The notes beneath the pieces are model-generated. The model did not search any database and was not told the DNA's origin. It was given only the letters and a program-made list of their open reading frames with translations. A program made the translations under genes and the position numbers. From the NCBI GenBank assembly GCA_947628475.1, contig CANRAB010000004.1, positions 1-34,227 on the forward strand: 34,227 bases of DNA, read 5' to 3'. This document shows, piece after piece, positions 18,701 through 24,748 of this stretch. Source of the stretch: an uncultured Clostridia bacterium (lineage in GTDB: Bacteria; Bacillota; Clostridia; TANB77; CAG-508). The number at the start of each line of letters is the position of its first letter. Positions within the stretch are counted from its first letter, which is position 1.

Positions 18701-18877
18701 TCAGAAATTATATATTTTAAAGATAAAGCAACAGGTAGAGTTTGGAGTTTGTGCGAAAATATAAGTACAGAACCACAAGAATATTATATAAGATATGGAT
18801 TCCGGCTATGTAAACCTAAAAACAATAAAAGACCAGATAATACAAGAGTTAGAAACATTTGTAGCAAAAGAAAATAG
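12791..18877 (+). CDS. ndvB: NdvB/Cgs-like cyclic beta-1,2-glucan synthase, first frame (GT84 and glucoamylase-like parts)
   Basis: This giant membrane enzyme probably makes beta-1,2-glucan from UDP-glucose. I start at TTG 12791 (AGGAG 8 nt upstream), not the GTG at 12782, which abuts the RBS. Domains by residue: helical N-terminus to about 390; membrane helices about 395-455; GT2-like GT84 glycosyltransferase about 460-780 with TLDSDTN (about 600) and the QxxRW-type RQHRWVRGDWQ (about 746); further membrane helices about 797-850 and 930-970; a glucoamylase-like domain about 1020-1360 (TSPTNIGLGLLA, AFGIPWLGLKRG, YMAHHQGL); then GH94-type beta-sandwich modules (VYTKFNQSLNASNVISNGTY). Homology ends at TTC 18800-18802; 24 out-of-register codons then lead to TAG. 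With the next two frames the product is about 2691 aa, close to the roughly 2830-2870 aa of proteobacterial NdvB/Cgs. Confidence 0.87.
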   Translation: MNFKEKNRYLNIKGVTLDKEQLQAYMEKMAANYEVARGSNKGTYPIYRLNENFKFIQKTYNILNEHIKKNISIYPAGEWLLDNFYIIEETVKNINNEITEKKYRNFPSITNGMYKGFARIYVLATEMVAYTDNTIDEETLNLCLSAYERKKTLSMEEIWNLPVFLNIAIIENIRTICEKIYLSQIQKYKVEELVERLIEKKEASKQEFKKVRETTKIYKNASYPFIEYLSYKLKRYGKNAIPYLNILEEQVDKMGMTVSEVIRKEHFDIAIQKVSIGNSITSIREISRINFLSLFEEINGVEELLRQDPANIYEKMDYKTKEYYRNAIKKLSEKTKMSEIYITKKTIELASNAEGEKQKHIGYYLIGKGTAKLKNALGIKTNKKIKKEKLYICSIYIVTTILTILFGVYLSKRTNLILAIVTSIFAIIPISEIYIQILNYFLGKVVKPKLLPKLALAEGIPKELSTMVVIPTIINSKEKVIELFKKLEVYYLANKEENIYFSVLGDCTSSNNEKEDFDEEIIKQGKEEAKKLNEKYARQGKEKFYFLYRHRVWNPSEKCYLGWERKRGMICKFNQYLLTGENEFRVNTIKQNLKIKYVITLDSDTNLVLGTAKELIGAMAHILNKPVLDKDRNIVIDGHALIQPRVGVDLPSSRRSLLTRLYSGMGGTDSYTNAVSDIYQDNFDEGIFTGKGIYDLELFHKILCDEIPENKVLSHDLLEGSYLRCGLATDILVLDGFPFKYSSYVARQHRWVRGDWQISGWLKNIITIKDNKKRVNPLNAISKFKILDNLRRSLIPVTASILLIISAILELLNIENSLITVIAIITLAMPTLLDILNYIVFKKNVNTESVSAHRNIVKSISGIKASIMRGFLDIIFLPNKAYSMINAITKTIYRLNISKQNLLEWMTSEEAEKQSKNTLASYYKNMLPNSISGAIAIVLGLIYTKVSFLVLGVLFLIAPLMAWYISQEEVEKKQVETITKNDIEYCVEIGRKTWKFFEDNINETNNFLPPDNYQEDRKEKVAYRTSPTNIGLGLLAVTSSYDLGFINLEACISLIEKMLQTIEKLQKWNGHLYNWYNTRTLEPLFPRYISTVDSGNFIGYLYTLKQFILQEVNNQDKKTRMVNIIDTIIDNTDFSILYDYKKRLFSIGFNVEENKLTDSYYDLLASEARQASLVSIAKRDVPAKHWSSLSRTLTNLKKYKGLISWSGTAFEYLMPNVNIRRYKGSLLDESCRFMLMSQKEYTKQLGIPWGISEAAFSLRDLNNNYQYKAFGIPWLGLKRGLEEDMVVSSYAIFLSLIYDAKGAIKNLRTLENQEMYGDYGFYESIDYTISRLKYGESYEVVKTYMAHHQGLILLSINNLVNKDILVERFSSNPEIEAVDILLQERMPEKAIITKEKKEKVQKLKIQDYENYTERVYTKFNQSLNASNVISNGTYTIVSNLKGIGYSKFENLLINRYKETADYNQGIFFYIKNLGTKQIWANTPEKKSKVVFAPDVIKYVKTEGSIETKTKITVAPEDNLEIRRLELKNNGNNIETLEVTSYFEPVLSTDKQDYAHTAFNNLFLIFKEIENGGILIKRKKREAKQKEVYVGVNLYTESETIGDGEYEIDKEKFMGKGNFKVPEAIKDSKPFSKNLGLSTDPVLAMKKTVKIMPGESVILDLVISVSYDEEETKQVLQNYLATNTVSKTFELSRAKTEAETIYLGLKGKDIEKYQKILSYLIFQNPMKKHILEQLPNRVYAQSELWKFGISGDLPILLVKIKDVNDMYVIRDLLKAFEFFRSKNIKIDLVILNEEKNSYDHFIKFEIETEIQNKQLAFLKNAFGGIFIINEKEISKEDVDLLEFRCNLEFNSSLGNIEGQLRDLEEEHEDKIENIGEENRPISIFSTEMESLPEDYSNLKYYNDYGGFTEDGLEYKIKINKNNKLPTSWSNILANPSFGTVITQNMGGFTWSKNSRLNRISAWNNSSNIDIPSEIIYFKDKATGRVWSLCENISTEPQEYYIRYGFRLCKPKNNKRPDNTRVRNICSKRK
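18800..18806 (+). other. +1 frameshift site 2 (TTC CGG C) in the glucan synthase
   Basis: Zero frame reads GGA TTC CGG CTA TGT. Skipping one C gives TTC GGC TAT GTA, i.e. RYGF-GYVN, matching the RHG-x-GYS pattern that NdvB proteins have here. The CGG is in frame. Confidence 0.85.
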
Positions 18878-19229
18878 GATAAAAATAAGTATTTTAAAAT
18901 TAAAAAATAATTCTGGTGAAAGAAAAAGTTTAAGGATTCTTTACTATATTAAGCCAGTATTAGGAGAAGATGAAATACAAAGTAACGGATATATAAATGT
19001 AAAAATGGAGAATAATGTTGTAACAGCACAAAATATGTATACTGACAATTTTAAAGGAAGCGTAGTATTTTGTGGCAGTAATGAAAAGATAAAGTCATAT
19101 ACTGGAAGCAAGGATGAATTTATAGGTGATAAATCCATAGATAGACCAAAAGCTATAGATAGAGTAACTCTAAGTTCTCAAAGTGGACTTCGGAGAAAAT
19201 TCATGTATTGCATTAGAAATAGAAATTGA
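18804..19229 (+). CDS. ndvB: NdvB-like glucan synthase, middle frame (GH94 N-terminal sandwich end)
   Basis: This stretch of about 129 codons (18804-19190) has no independent start signal and continues the protein: GYVNLKTIKDQIIQELETFV, KISILKLKNNSGERKSLRILYYIKPVLG, ending VTLSSQSGL. This is the part of GH94 proteins between the N-terminal beta-sandwich and the catalytic barrel. NdvB homologues carry the same order (aligned by memory). After CTT CGG at 19188-19193 the zero frame runs only 12 more codons to TGA at 19227-19229. Overlap with the neighbouring frames on both sides, and absence of any RBS, show it is a fragment of one gene. Confidence 0.8.
   Translation, partial: GYVNLKTIKDQIIQELETFVAKENRIKISILKLKNNSGERKSLRILYYIKPVLGEDEIQSNGYINVKMENNVVTAQNMYTDNFKGSVVFCGSNEKIKSYTGSKDEFIGDKSIDRPKAIDRVTLSSQSGLRRKFMYCIRNRN
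19188..19194 (+). other. +1 frameshift site 3 (CTT CGG A) in the glucan synthase
   Basis: Zero frame reads AGT GGA CTT CGG AGA. A +1 shift gives GGA GAA AAT after CTT, i.e. SGL-GENSCIALEIEI. NdvB/GH94 homologues have a G-x-G-L-D-P-C-A-A-L pattern here, so spacing to the Cys is restored exactly. CTT before a rare codon resembles the CTT of the classical RF2 +1 shift site. Confidence 0.85.
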
Positions 19230-20868
19230 TTTAGAAGCCTATGAAAATAGGGAGGTAGTTTTATTTTTAGGAGAAGAAGATAATTTATTAAATGCAAAGG
19301 ATTTGGCATATAAATATTCTAAAATATCAAATTGTAGAGAAGAATTAAATAATGTAAAAAGATTTTGGTATGAACTTTTAACTAGAATACAAGTAAAAAC
19401 TCCATTAGAATCTATGAATATAATGTTAAATGGTTGGGCAATTTATCAAACAATAGTATCAAGATTATGGGCAAGAACAGGTTATTATCAATCAGGTGGA
19501 GCAATAGGATTTAGAGACCAATTACAAGATACTTTAGGTGTAAAATATATATCTCCAGATATTATGAAAAATCAAATAATAACTCAGTCAAGTCATCAAT
19601 TTATAGAAGGCGATGTAGAACATTGGTGGCATGAAGAAACTGGAAGGGGTATAAGAACAAGATTTTCAGATGATTTATTGTGGTTATGTTATGTAGTAAG
19701 TGAGTATATAAATTATACAGGAGATGAAGAAATTTTAAATATAGAAACACCATATCTAGGAGGAGAAGAATTAGCAGATGATTTGGATGAAAGGTACGAT
19801 TTTTACCCACAATCTGAAATAAAAGGAACAATTTATGAGCATTGTGTAAAAGCCATAGAAAAATCATTGAACTTTGGAGAAAATGGTTTACCTAAAATAG
19901 GTTCAGGAGATTGGAATGATGGGTTAAATACAGTAGGAAATAAAAGAAAAGGCGAAAGTGTATGGCTAGGATTTTTCATTTATGAAGTGTTAACAAGATT
20001 TATACCAATTTGTGAGAGAAAAGGCGATTTAGATAAAGTAGAAAAATATAAAACTATAAAAGAAAATTTAAAGAAGGCATTAAATACAGCAGGTTGGGAT
20101 GGAAGATGGTTTAAAAGAGCATTTACAGATGATGGAGAACCAATAGGAAGTATAGAAAATGAAGAATGTAGGATAGATAGCATATCACAAAGTTGGGGAG
20201 TAATATCAGGTGCAGCAGATAATGACAAAAAGTATATATCAATGGAAAGTTTAGAAAATCATTTAATAGATAAAGAAAATGGAATAATTAAATTATTGGA
20301 TCCACCATTTAATAAAACAAAAATGGAGCCAGGGTATATAAAAGCATACTTGCCAGGAGTTCGTGAGAACGGGGGCCAGTATACGCATGCAGCAATCTGG
20401 TCAATCATAGCTTTTACAAAGCTAGGATTTGGTGATAAAGCTCTAGAGTATTATAGAATGATAAACCCAATAGAACATTCAAGAACTAAAGAAACAGCAA
20501 TCAAATATAAGGTAGAGCCGTATTCGATTGCAGCAGATATATATGGTGCAGAAGGACTGGCAGGAAGAGGAGGATGGACATGGTATACAGGTTCAAGCAG
20601 TTGGTTTTATAAAGCAGGAATAGAGAATATATTAGGATTAAGTATAAAACGCGGAGTGTTAAAAATACAACCATGTATACCTAAAGACTGGAAAGAATAT
20701 AGTATAAGATATAGGTATAACGCTAGCATATATAATATTAAAGTAAAAAATGAAAATAGCAAAAATACAGGAGTAAGCAAATTTTATCTAAATGGAAAAG
20801 AGGTTGAAGAAAAACAGGTGATATTAAATCCAGAAGGTGGAATTTATGATATATTAGTTGAAATGTAA
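19192..20868 (+). CDS. ndvB: NdvB-like glucan synthase, last frame (GH94 catalytic domain)
   Basis: This part is the GH94 phosphorylase-type domain (about 558 codons), which in NdvB trims or controls chain length by phosphorolysis. Seen: WARTGYYQSGGAIGFRDQLQDTLG, GDVEHWWHEETGRGIRTRFSDDLLWL, the catalytic region GSGDWNDGLNTVG with the general-acid Asp, GWDGRWFKRAFTDDG, GVRENGGQYTHAAIWSI, and GRGGWTWYTGSSSWFYKAGIE near the C-terminus. All residues expected in an active GH94 domain appear intact, so selection seems to act on the frame downstream of both shifts. It contains the one CGC codon I noticed (K-R-G), showing that not all rare CGN codons are avoided. A strong terminator follows. Confidence 0.87.
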   Translation, partial: GENSCIALEIEIDLEAYENREVVLFLGEEDNLLNAKDLAYKYSKISNCREELNNVKRFWYELLTRIQVKTPLESMNIMLNGWAIYQTIVSRLWARTGYYQSGGAIGFRDQLQDTLGVKYISPDIMKNQIITQSSHQFIEGDVEHWWHEETGRGIRTRFSDDLLWLCYVVSEYINYTGDEEILNIETPYLGGEELADDLDERYDFYPQSEIKGTIYEHCVKAIEKSLNFGENGLPKIGSGDWNDGLNTVGNKRKGESVWLGFFIYEVLTRFIPICERKGDLDKVEKYKTIKENLKKALNTAGWDGRWFKRAFTDDGEPIGSIENEECRIDSISQSWGVISGAADNDKKYISMESLENHLIDKENGIIKLLDPPFNKTKMEPGYIKAYLPGVRENGGQYTHAAIWSIIAFTKLGFGDKALEYYRMINPIEHSRTKETAIKYKVEPYSIAADIYGAEGLAGRGGWTWYTGSSSWFYKAGIENILGLSIKRGVLKIQPCIPKDWKEYSIRYRYNASIYNIKVKNENSKNTGVSKFYLNGKEVEEKQVILNPEGGIYDILVEM

Positions 20869-20873
20869 GTTAT

Positions 20874-20912
20874 TTGTAGACTAAGAAAATTATTCTTAGT
20901 CTACAATTTTTT
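20874..20912 (+). terminator. Strong intrinsic terminator of the glucan synthase gene
   Basis: TTGTAGACTAAGAA pairs perfectly (14 bp) with TTCTTAGTCTACAA around a 5-nt loop, followed by TTTTTT at 20907-20912. Confidence 0.95.
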
Positions 20913-21013
20913 AAAAAATATAGAACTCCTGCGTTTTGCTACTTTGTACATATAATTGGATGTGAATTGTAATAGTCTAATGTTTAATATATAATAATTT
21001 TTAATGTAAAGCA

Positions 21014-21042
21014 TTGAATTGCAAGAAAAAAAGTAGTAAAAT
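21014..21042 (+). promoter_or_regulatory. Probable prfB promoter
   Basis: TTGAAT at 21014-21019, a 17-bp spacer and TAAAAT at 21037-21042, about 65 bp before the prfB start and after the terminator of the previous gene. Confidence 0.6.
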
Positions 21043-21108
21043 AGGTATTATTAAAAATTGAACATATATAATAGGCAAAACAGTTGTAGAAAATTTAGGA
21101 GGGGAAAG

Positions 21109-22224
21109 ATGCTTGAATTAGAGGACAATAAGCATAAATTAATGGAATTAAAAGAAAAAATAAATAGCCTTAAAGAAGCTTTGAATATTGTTCAAATGGA
21201 AAAAGATATAAAATCATTAGAGGATGAAACAACAAAAGATAACTTTTGGGACAATCAGCAAAATTCAAGTGTAGTTCTTACTAAGATGAAACGTTTACAA
21301 AATAAATTAGAAAAGTTTAAAAAAATTGAAATGGAACATGAAAACTTGCTAGACATAAATGAATTGCTTATTAATGAAGAAGATACAGAGTTAGAAAAAG
21401 ATATTTTAAAAAATACAAAAAAAATAGAAGAAGAAATAGAACATTTACAATTGGAAACCTTGCTTTCAGGTAAATATGATAGAAACAATGCAATAGTAAC
21501 ACTTCACCCAGGAGCAGGAGGAACAGAATCGCAAGATTGGGTAGAAATGTTATATAGAATGTATTGTAGATGGGCCACAGCAAATGAATTTGAGGTACAA
21601 GAACTAGATTATTTGGAAGGTGATGAAGCAGGGATAAAGAGTGTAACATTTTTAGTAAGAGGTGAAAACGCTTATGGCTTCCTAAAAGGGGAAATGGGTG
21701 TACACAGGTTGGTTAGAATTTCTCCTTTTGATGCGGGAGGAAGAAGGCACACATCATTTGCATCTGCAGAGGTACTCCCAGAAATAACAGAAGATATAAA
21801 ATTAGATATAAATCCAGATGATATAAGAATTGACACTTATAGAGCATCAGGATCAGGTGGGCAAAAAGTAAATAAAACTTCATCAGCAGTTAGAATTACC
21901 CATATACCAACAAACATAGTTGTAACATGTCAAACTGAAAGGTCTCAAGCACAAAATAAAGAAACTGCAATGACAATGTTAAAATCTAAATTATTAGAAT
22001 TAAAAGAGAAGGAACATAAGGATAAAATTGAAGATTTAAAAGGTGTTCAAAGAGAGATTGCGTGGGGAAGTCAAATACGTTCTTATGTATTTTGTCCATA
22101 TACTTTAGTAAAAGATCATAGAACAAATTATGAAGTAGGAAATGTAGAAGCAGTTATGAATGGAGAAATAAATGGATTTATAGAAAGTTATTTAAAAAGC
22201 AAAGTTAATAATGAAAATATTTAA
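21109..22224 (+). CDS. prfB: Peptide chain release factor 2
   Basis: RF2 reads UGA and UAA stop codons. From the ATG at 21109 (AGGAGGGG just upstream) it is 371 aa. It contains the RF2 codon-recognition tripeptide SPF at about 205-207 (RISPFD), the GGQ hydrolysis motif at 250-252 (GSGGQKVNK) and the typical ending SYLKSK. Most bacterial prfB genes carry a programmed CTT-TGA +1 frameshift near codon 25. Here the N-terminus reads straight through (LKEALNIVQMEKDIKSLE) with no stop, so that autoregulation is absent. The reading frame extends a further 17 codons upstream but without an RBS. Confidence 0.96.
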   Translation: MLELEDNKHKLMELKEKINSLKEALNIVQMEKDIKSLEDETTKDNFWDNQQNSSVVLTKMKRLQNKLEKFKKIEMEHENLLDINELLINEEDTELEKDILKNTKKIEEEIEHLQLETLLSGKYDRNNAIVTLHPGAGGTESQDWVEMLYRMYCRWATANEFEVQELDYLEGDEAGIKSVTFLVRGENAYGFLKGEMGVHRLVRISPFDAGGRRHTSFASAEVLPEITEDIKLDINPDDIRIDTYRASGSGGQKVNKTSSAVRITHIPTNIVVTCQTERSQAQNKETAMTMLKSKLLELKEKEHKDKIEDLKGVQREIAWGSQIRSYVFCPYTLVKDHRTNYEVGNVEAVMNGEINGFIESYLKSKVNNENI

Positions 22225-22332
22225 AAAGTACAAAAAAAAATAATTATCATATAATAATTACAAGGGAAAATGATATAACGTTTAGACTTAAATGTTATTG
22301 GTATTAATAAAAACTAGAGGAATGAAGTTATA

Positions 22333-23061
22333 ATGGAAATAGTTGTGCAAAAATTTGGAGGAACATCTGTGGCAGATACAGAAAAATTATATAATGTGTG
22401 TAAACATATTATAAAAGAAAAAAAGAAAAATAAGAAAGTAGTAGTAATAGTATCAGCACAAGGAGACACAACGGATAACTTAATAAAGCAAGAAAAGGAA
22501 ATAACAGAAGTACCAAACAAAAGAGAACACGACGTATTAGTAGCAGTAGGAGAACAAATAACTGCTGCAAAATTAGTAATGAGTCTAAACAAACAAGGAT
22601 ATAAAGCAATATCATACTTAGGCTGGCAGGTTCCAATAATTACAGACTCAAACTTTGGCGATGCCAATATAATACAAGTAAAAACAAAAAAAGTTTTAAA
22701 AGAACTAGAACAAGATAACATAGTTGTAATAGCAGGATTTCAAGGCATAGATGAAAATAACAATATTACTACACTTGGTAGAGGTGGTTCAGATACAACA
22801 GCTATAGCTATGGCAGCAGCTTTAAAAGCAGAAAAGTGTGAGATATTTACAGATGTGGATGGTGTATATTCAGCAGATCCAAATAAGAGTAAAAATGCAA
22901 TAAAATATGAAAAAATTTCATATAATAAAATGTTAGAAATGGCAAATAATGGAGCAAAGGTTTTACATAATAAATGTGTGAAATTAGCACAAGAAAGCAA
23001 AGTAAAAATAGTTGTTAAATCTACATTTAAAGAAGAAAGTGAAGGAACAATTGTAGAGTAA
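22333..23061 (+). CDS. lysC: Aspartate kinase, catalytic domain only (no ACT domains)
   Basis: This 242-aa amino-acid kinase phosphorylates aspartate, the first step to lysine, threonine, methionine and diaminopimelate. Seen: VQKFGGTSVAD, VVVIVSAQGDTTD, GEQITAAKLVMSL, GFQGIDENNNITTLGRGGSDTTAIAMAAAL, and EIFTDVDGVYSADPNK. The kinase fold ends at TFKEESEGTIVE. The C-terminal tandem ACT regulatory domains of ordinary aspartokinases (about 400 aa in total) are absent, and no ACT sequence is present downstream, where the opposite strand encodes another gene. If active, it should lack amino-acid feedback, or be regulated by a separate ACT protein. Its 3' end overlaps the convergent HD gene by 35 bp. 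The next pathway gene, asd, lies just beyond on the minus strand. Confidence 0.92.
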   Translation: MEIVVQKFGGTSVADTEKLYNVCKHIIKEKKKNKKVVVIVSAQGDTTDNLIKQEKEITEVPNKREHDVLVAVGEQITAAKLVMSLNKQGYKAISYLGWQVPIITDSNFGDANIIQVKTKKVLKELEQDNIVVIAGFQGIDENNNITTLGRGGSDTTAIAMAAALKAEKCEIFTDVDGVYSADPNKSKNAIKYEKISYNKMLEMANNGAKVLHNKCVKLAQESKVKIVVKSTFKEESEGTIVE

Positions 23062-23539
23062 AAATTTTAGAAATAAATTTTTTAATCATATAAGAAGTAA
23101 AAAATTCACGCATTGCACAGTATTTATCTACGAATGTTAAAATAAATCCTTCAATAGAATTAGGAAATGCAAGAGTAACAGGCCACATGTGTTTAATAAT
23201 AATATCTTTTTCCTTTTCACTTAAATCAAACAATTTACAAGCATTTTTACAGGCAATTTTACCATGAACAAAAGCATGTAGTCCACCTATGTTTTTTTCT
23301 GTTCGCCAGTCGTATAGGAAAAAGTCATGGAGCATGGCTGCCCTTGTTACTGATTTATAGTCTAAATTAAATTTTTTACAAATACAATAACAGTAAAATG
23401 CAACATCATAACAATGTTCAAAACAAGAGGTATTTGAATGTTGTATGTATTTTTTCATTTCTTGAACAGTTGTATTATCAACTAAATCTTTAATAATAAT
23501 TTGAAATTCTTTGTTATTTTTTATTAATTTTTCATCCAT
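23027..23539 (-). CDS. HD-domain protein (predicted metal-dependent phosphohydrolase)
   Basis: Starting at the ATG at 23539 (AAGGA upstream), it has 170 aa. The HD-domain pattern is visible: HSNTSCFEHCYDVAFYCYCIC (first His region), AAMLHDFFLYDW (the His-Asp doublet), LHAFVHGK, and KHMWPVTLAFP with EGFILTFVDKYCAMREF. Proteins of this type with TSCFEHC and KHMWP motifs are common small uncharacterised HD proteins in Clostridia. The substrate is unknown. It follows asd by 22 bp and is probably co-transcribed with it. The C-terminal 11 codons overlap the convergent aspartate kinase gene and look like a read-through tail (FISKIFTLQLFLHFLL), not conserved sequence. Confidence 0.85.
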   Translation of the reverse strand: MDEKLIKNNKEFQIIIKDLVDNTTVQEMKKYIQHSNTSCFEHCYDVAFYCYCICKKFNLDYKSVTRAAMLHDFFLYDWRTEKNIGGLHAFVHGKIACKNACKLFDLSEKEKDIIIKHMWPVTLAFPNSIEGFILTFVDKYCAMREFFTSYMIKKFISKIFTLQLFLHFLL

Positions 23540-23561
23540 AGTAATTCCTTCTTTAAATTTA

Positions 23562-24569
23562 TTATAACATAGATGTAGTGGAACTTTCAATTAATTTTTC
23601 GACAATCTGTATTGCATTACTTGCTGCCCCTTTTCTAATGTTATCTGCAACAACCCACATATTAATACCAAAAGGCACACTGTTATCACGTCTTAATCTA
23701 CCAACAAAAACATTATCAAATCCAGTTGCTTTAGCTGCTAATGGATAAATATTATTCTTTATATCATCTTGCAAAATAATTCCAGGACTATTTTTTAAAA
23801 TTTGCTTTAATTCTACTAAATCAAAATCGTTCTCAAATTCAACATTAATAGATTCGCTATGTGAGTTTATAACGGGAACTCTTACTGTTGTTGCAGTTAT
23901 TCGTAAATCCGGTCTATGTAAAATTTTTCTTGTTTCATTAATCATTTTAAGTTCTTCTTTTGTATAGCCATCTTCTGTAAATACATCTATATGTGGTAAG
24001 CAGTTATTAGCAATTGGATATGGAAATTTTTTTGGCTCCAATCCATTTAAAGTATCTTTTAAGTCCTCAACACCTTTTTGACCAGCACCAGAAACAGCTT
24101 GATATGTTGAATATACAATTCTTTTAATTTTATATTTCATATCGAGAGGTTTTAAAGCTACAACTGCTTGAATAGTAGAACAATTTGGGTTAGCAATTAT
24201 TCCTTTATTATTTTTTATATCTTCTGGGTTTACTTCTGGAACAACTAAAGGAATATTATTTTCCATTCTAAATGCGCTACTATTATCAACAACAATGCAA
24301 TTATGTTTACATGCAATGGGAGCAAATTCCTTGGCAATATCACTGCCAGCAGAAAATATTGCAAAATCAAAACCAGAATCAAAAGATTTTTCATCAAGTT
24401 TTTGCACAATATAATCATTATCAAATAATTTCAAACATGTTCCTGCAGAATGTTTTGAAGCAAAAAAGGCATAGTCAGAAATAGGTAAATTTTTCTCTTC
24501 TAAAACTTTAATAGCAGTTCTACCAACTAAACCGGTTGCTCCAACTAAAGCTAATTTATATTTTTTCAT
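23562..24569 (-). CDS. asd: Aspartate-semialdehyde dehydrogenase
   Basis: This 335-aa NADPH-dependent enzyme reduces aspartyl phosphate to aspartate semialdehyde, the step after aspartate kinase. Seen: LALVGATGLVGRTAIKVLEE (Rossmann nucleotide site), FFASKHSAGT, FSAGSDIAKEFAP, VDNSSAFRM, VVPEVNPED, the catalytic Cys in IANPNCSTIQ, YQAVSGAG, and the substrate-binding RVPVINSHSE. Length is standard. It faces the aspartate kinase gene, so the two pathway steps are neighbours but on separate transcripts. No lysine riboswitch is recognisable in its short leader. Confidence 0.96.
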   Translation of the reverse strand: MKKYKLALVGATGLVGRTAIKVLEEKNLPISDYAFFASKHSAGTCLKLFDNDYIVQKLDEKSFDSGFDFAIFSAGSDIAKEFAPIACKHNCIVVDNSSAFRMENNIPLVVPEVNPEDIKNNKGIIANPNCSTIQAVVALKPLDMKYKIKRIVYSTYQAVSGAGQKGVEDLKDTLNGLEPKKFPYPIANNCLPHIDVFTEDGYTKEELKMINETRKILHRPDLRITATTVRVPVINSHSESINVEFENDFDLVELKQILKNSPGIILQDDIKNNIYPLAAKATGFDNVFVGRLRRDNSVPFGINMWVVADNIRKGAASNAIQIVEKLIESSTTSML

Positions 24570-24591
24570 AAAAACACCGTTCCTTTAATAA

Positions 24592-24619
24592 ATTATAAAT
24601 ATATTAAATTATATTACAA
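24592..24619 (-). promoter_or_regulatory. Probable asd promoter
   Basis: On the minus strand TTGTAA (24614-24619), a 16-bp spacer and TATAAT (24592-24597), about 23 bp from the asd start codon, so the leader is very short. Confidence 0.65.
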
Positions 24620-24685
24620 AATGGAGAAAAAATAAAGGATATGAATAAAATTTTATGTATATTATTAGTAGTAAAAATTTTAAAT

Positions 24686-24714
24686 TTTACTTTCCATAAA
24701 TAGTATGATATAAT
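24686..24714 (+). promoter_or_regulatory. Promoter of the 106-aa charged protein gene
   Basis: TTTACT, a 17-bp spacer, then TATAAT at 24709-24714 preceded by TGA (extended -10). It lies 35 bp before the start codon. Confidence 0.75.
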
Positions 24715-24748
24715 AATGCAATATTAAATTGAAGAAAGGAATGGTAAT

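Noticed and set aside
18795-19229. Separate small gene between the two large glucan synthase frames
   Set aside because: It has no start signal, overlaps both neighbours, and its sequence is the expected middle of the same enzyme.
22225-22332. Lysine riboswitch before the aspartate kinase
   Set aside because: The leader is only about 108 bp of AT-rich sequence without the conserved helices, too short for a lysine riboswitch.
23040-23110. Frameshift hiding ACT domains of the aspartate kinase
   Set aside because: No ACT-like sequence in any plus-strand frame after the stop. The region is the 3' end of the convergent HD gene.
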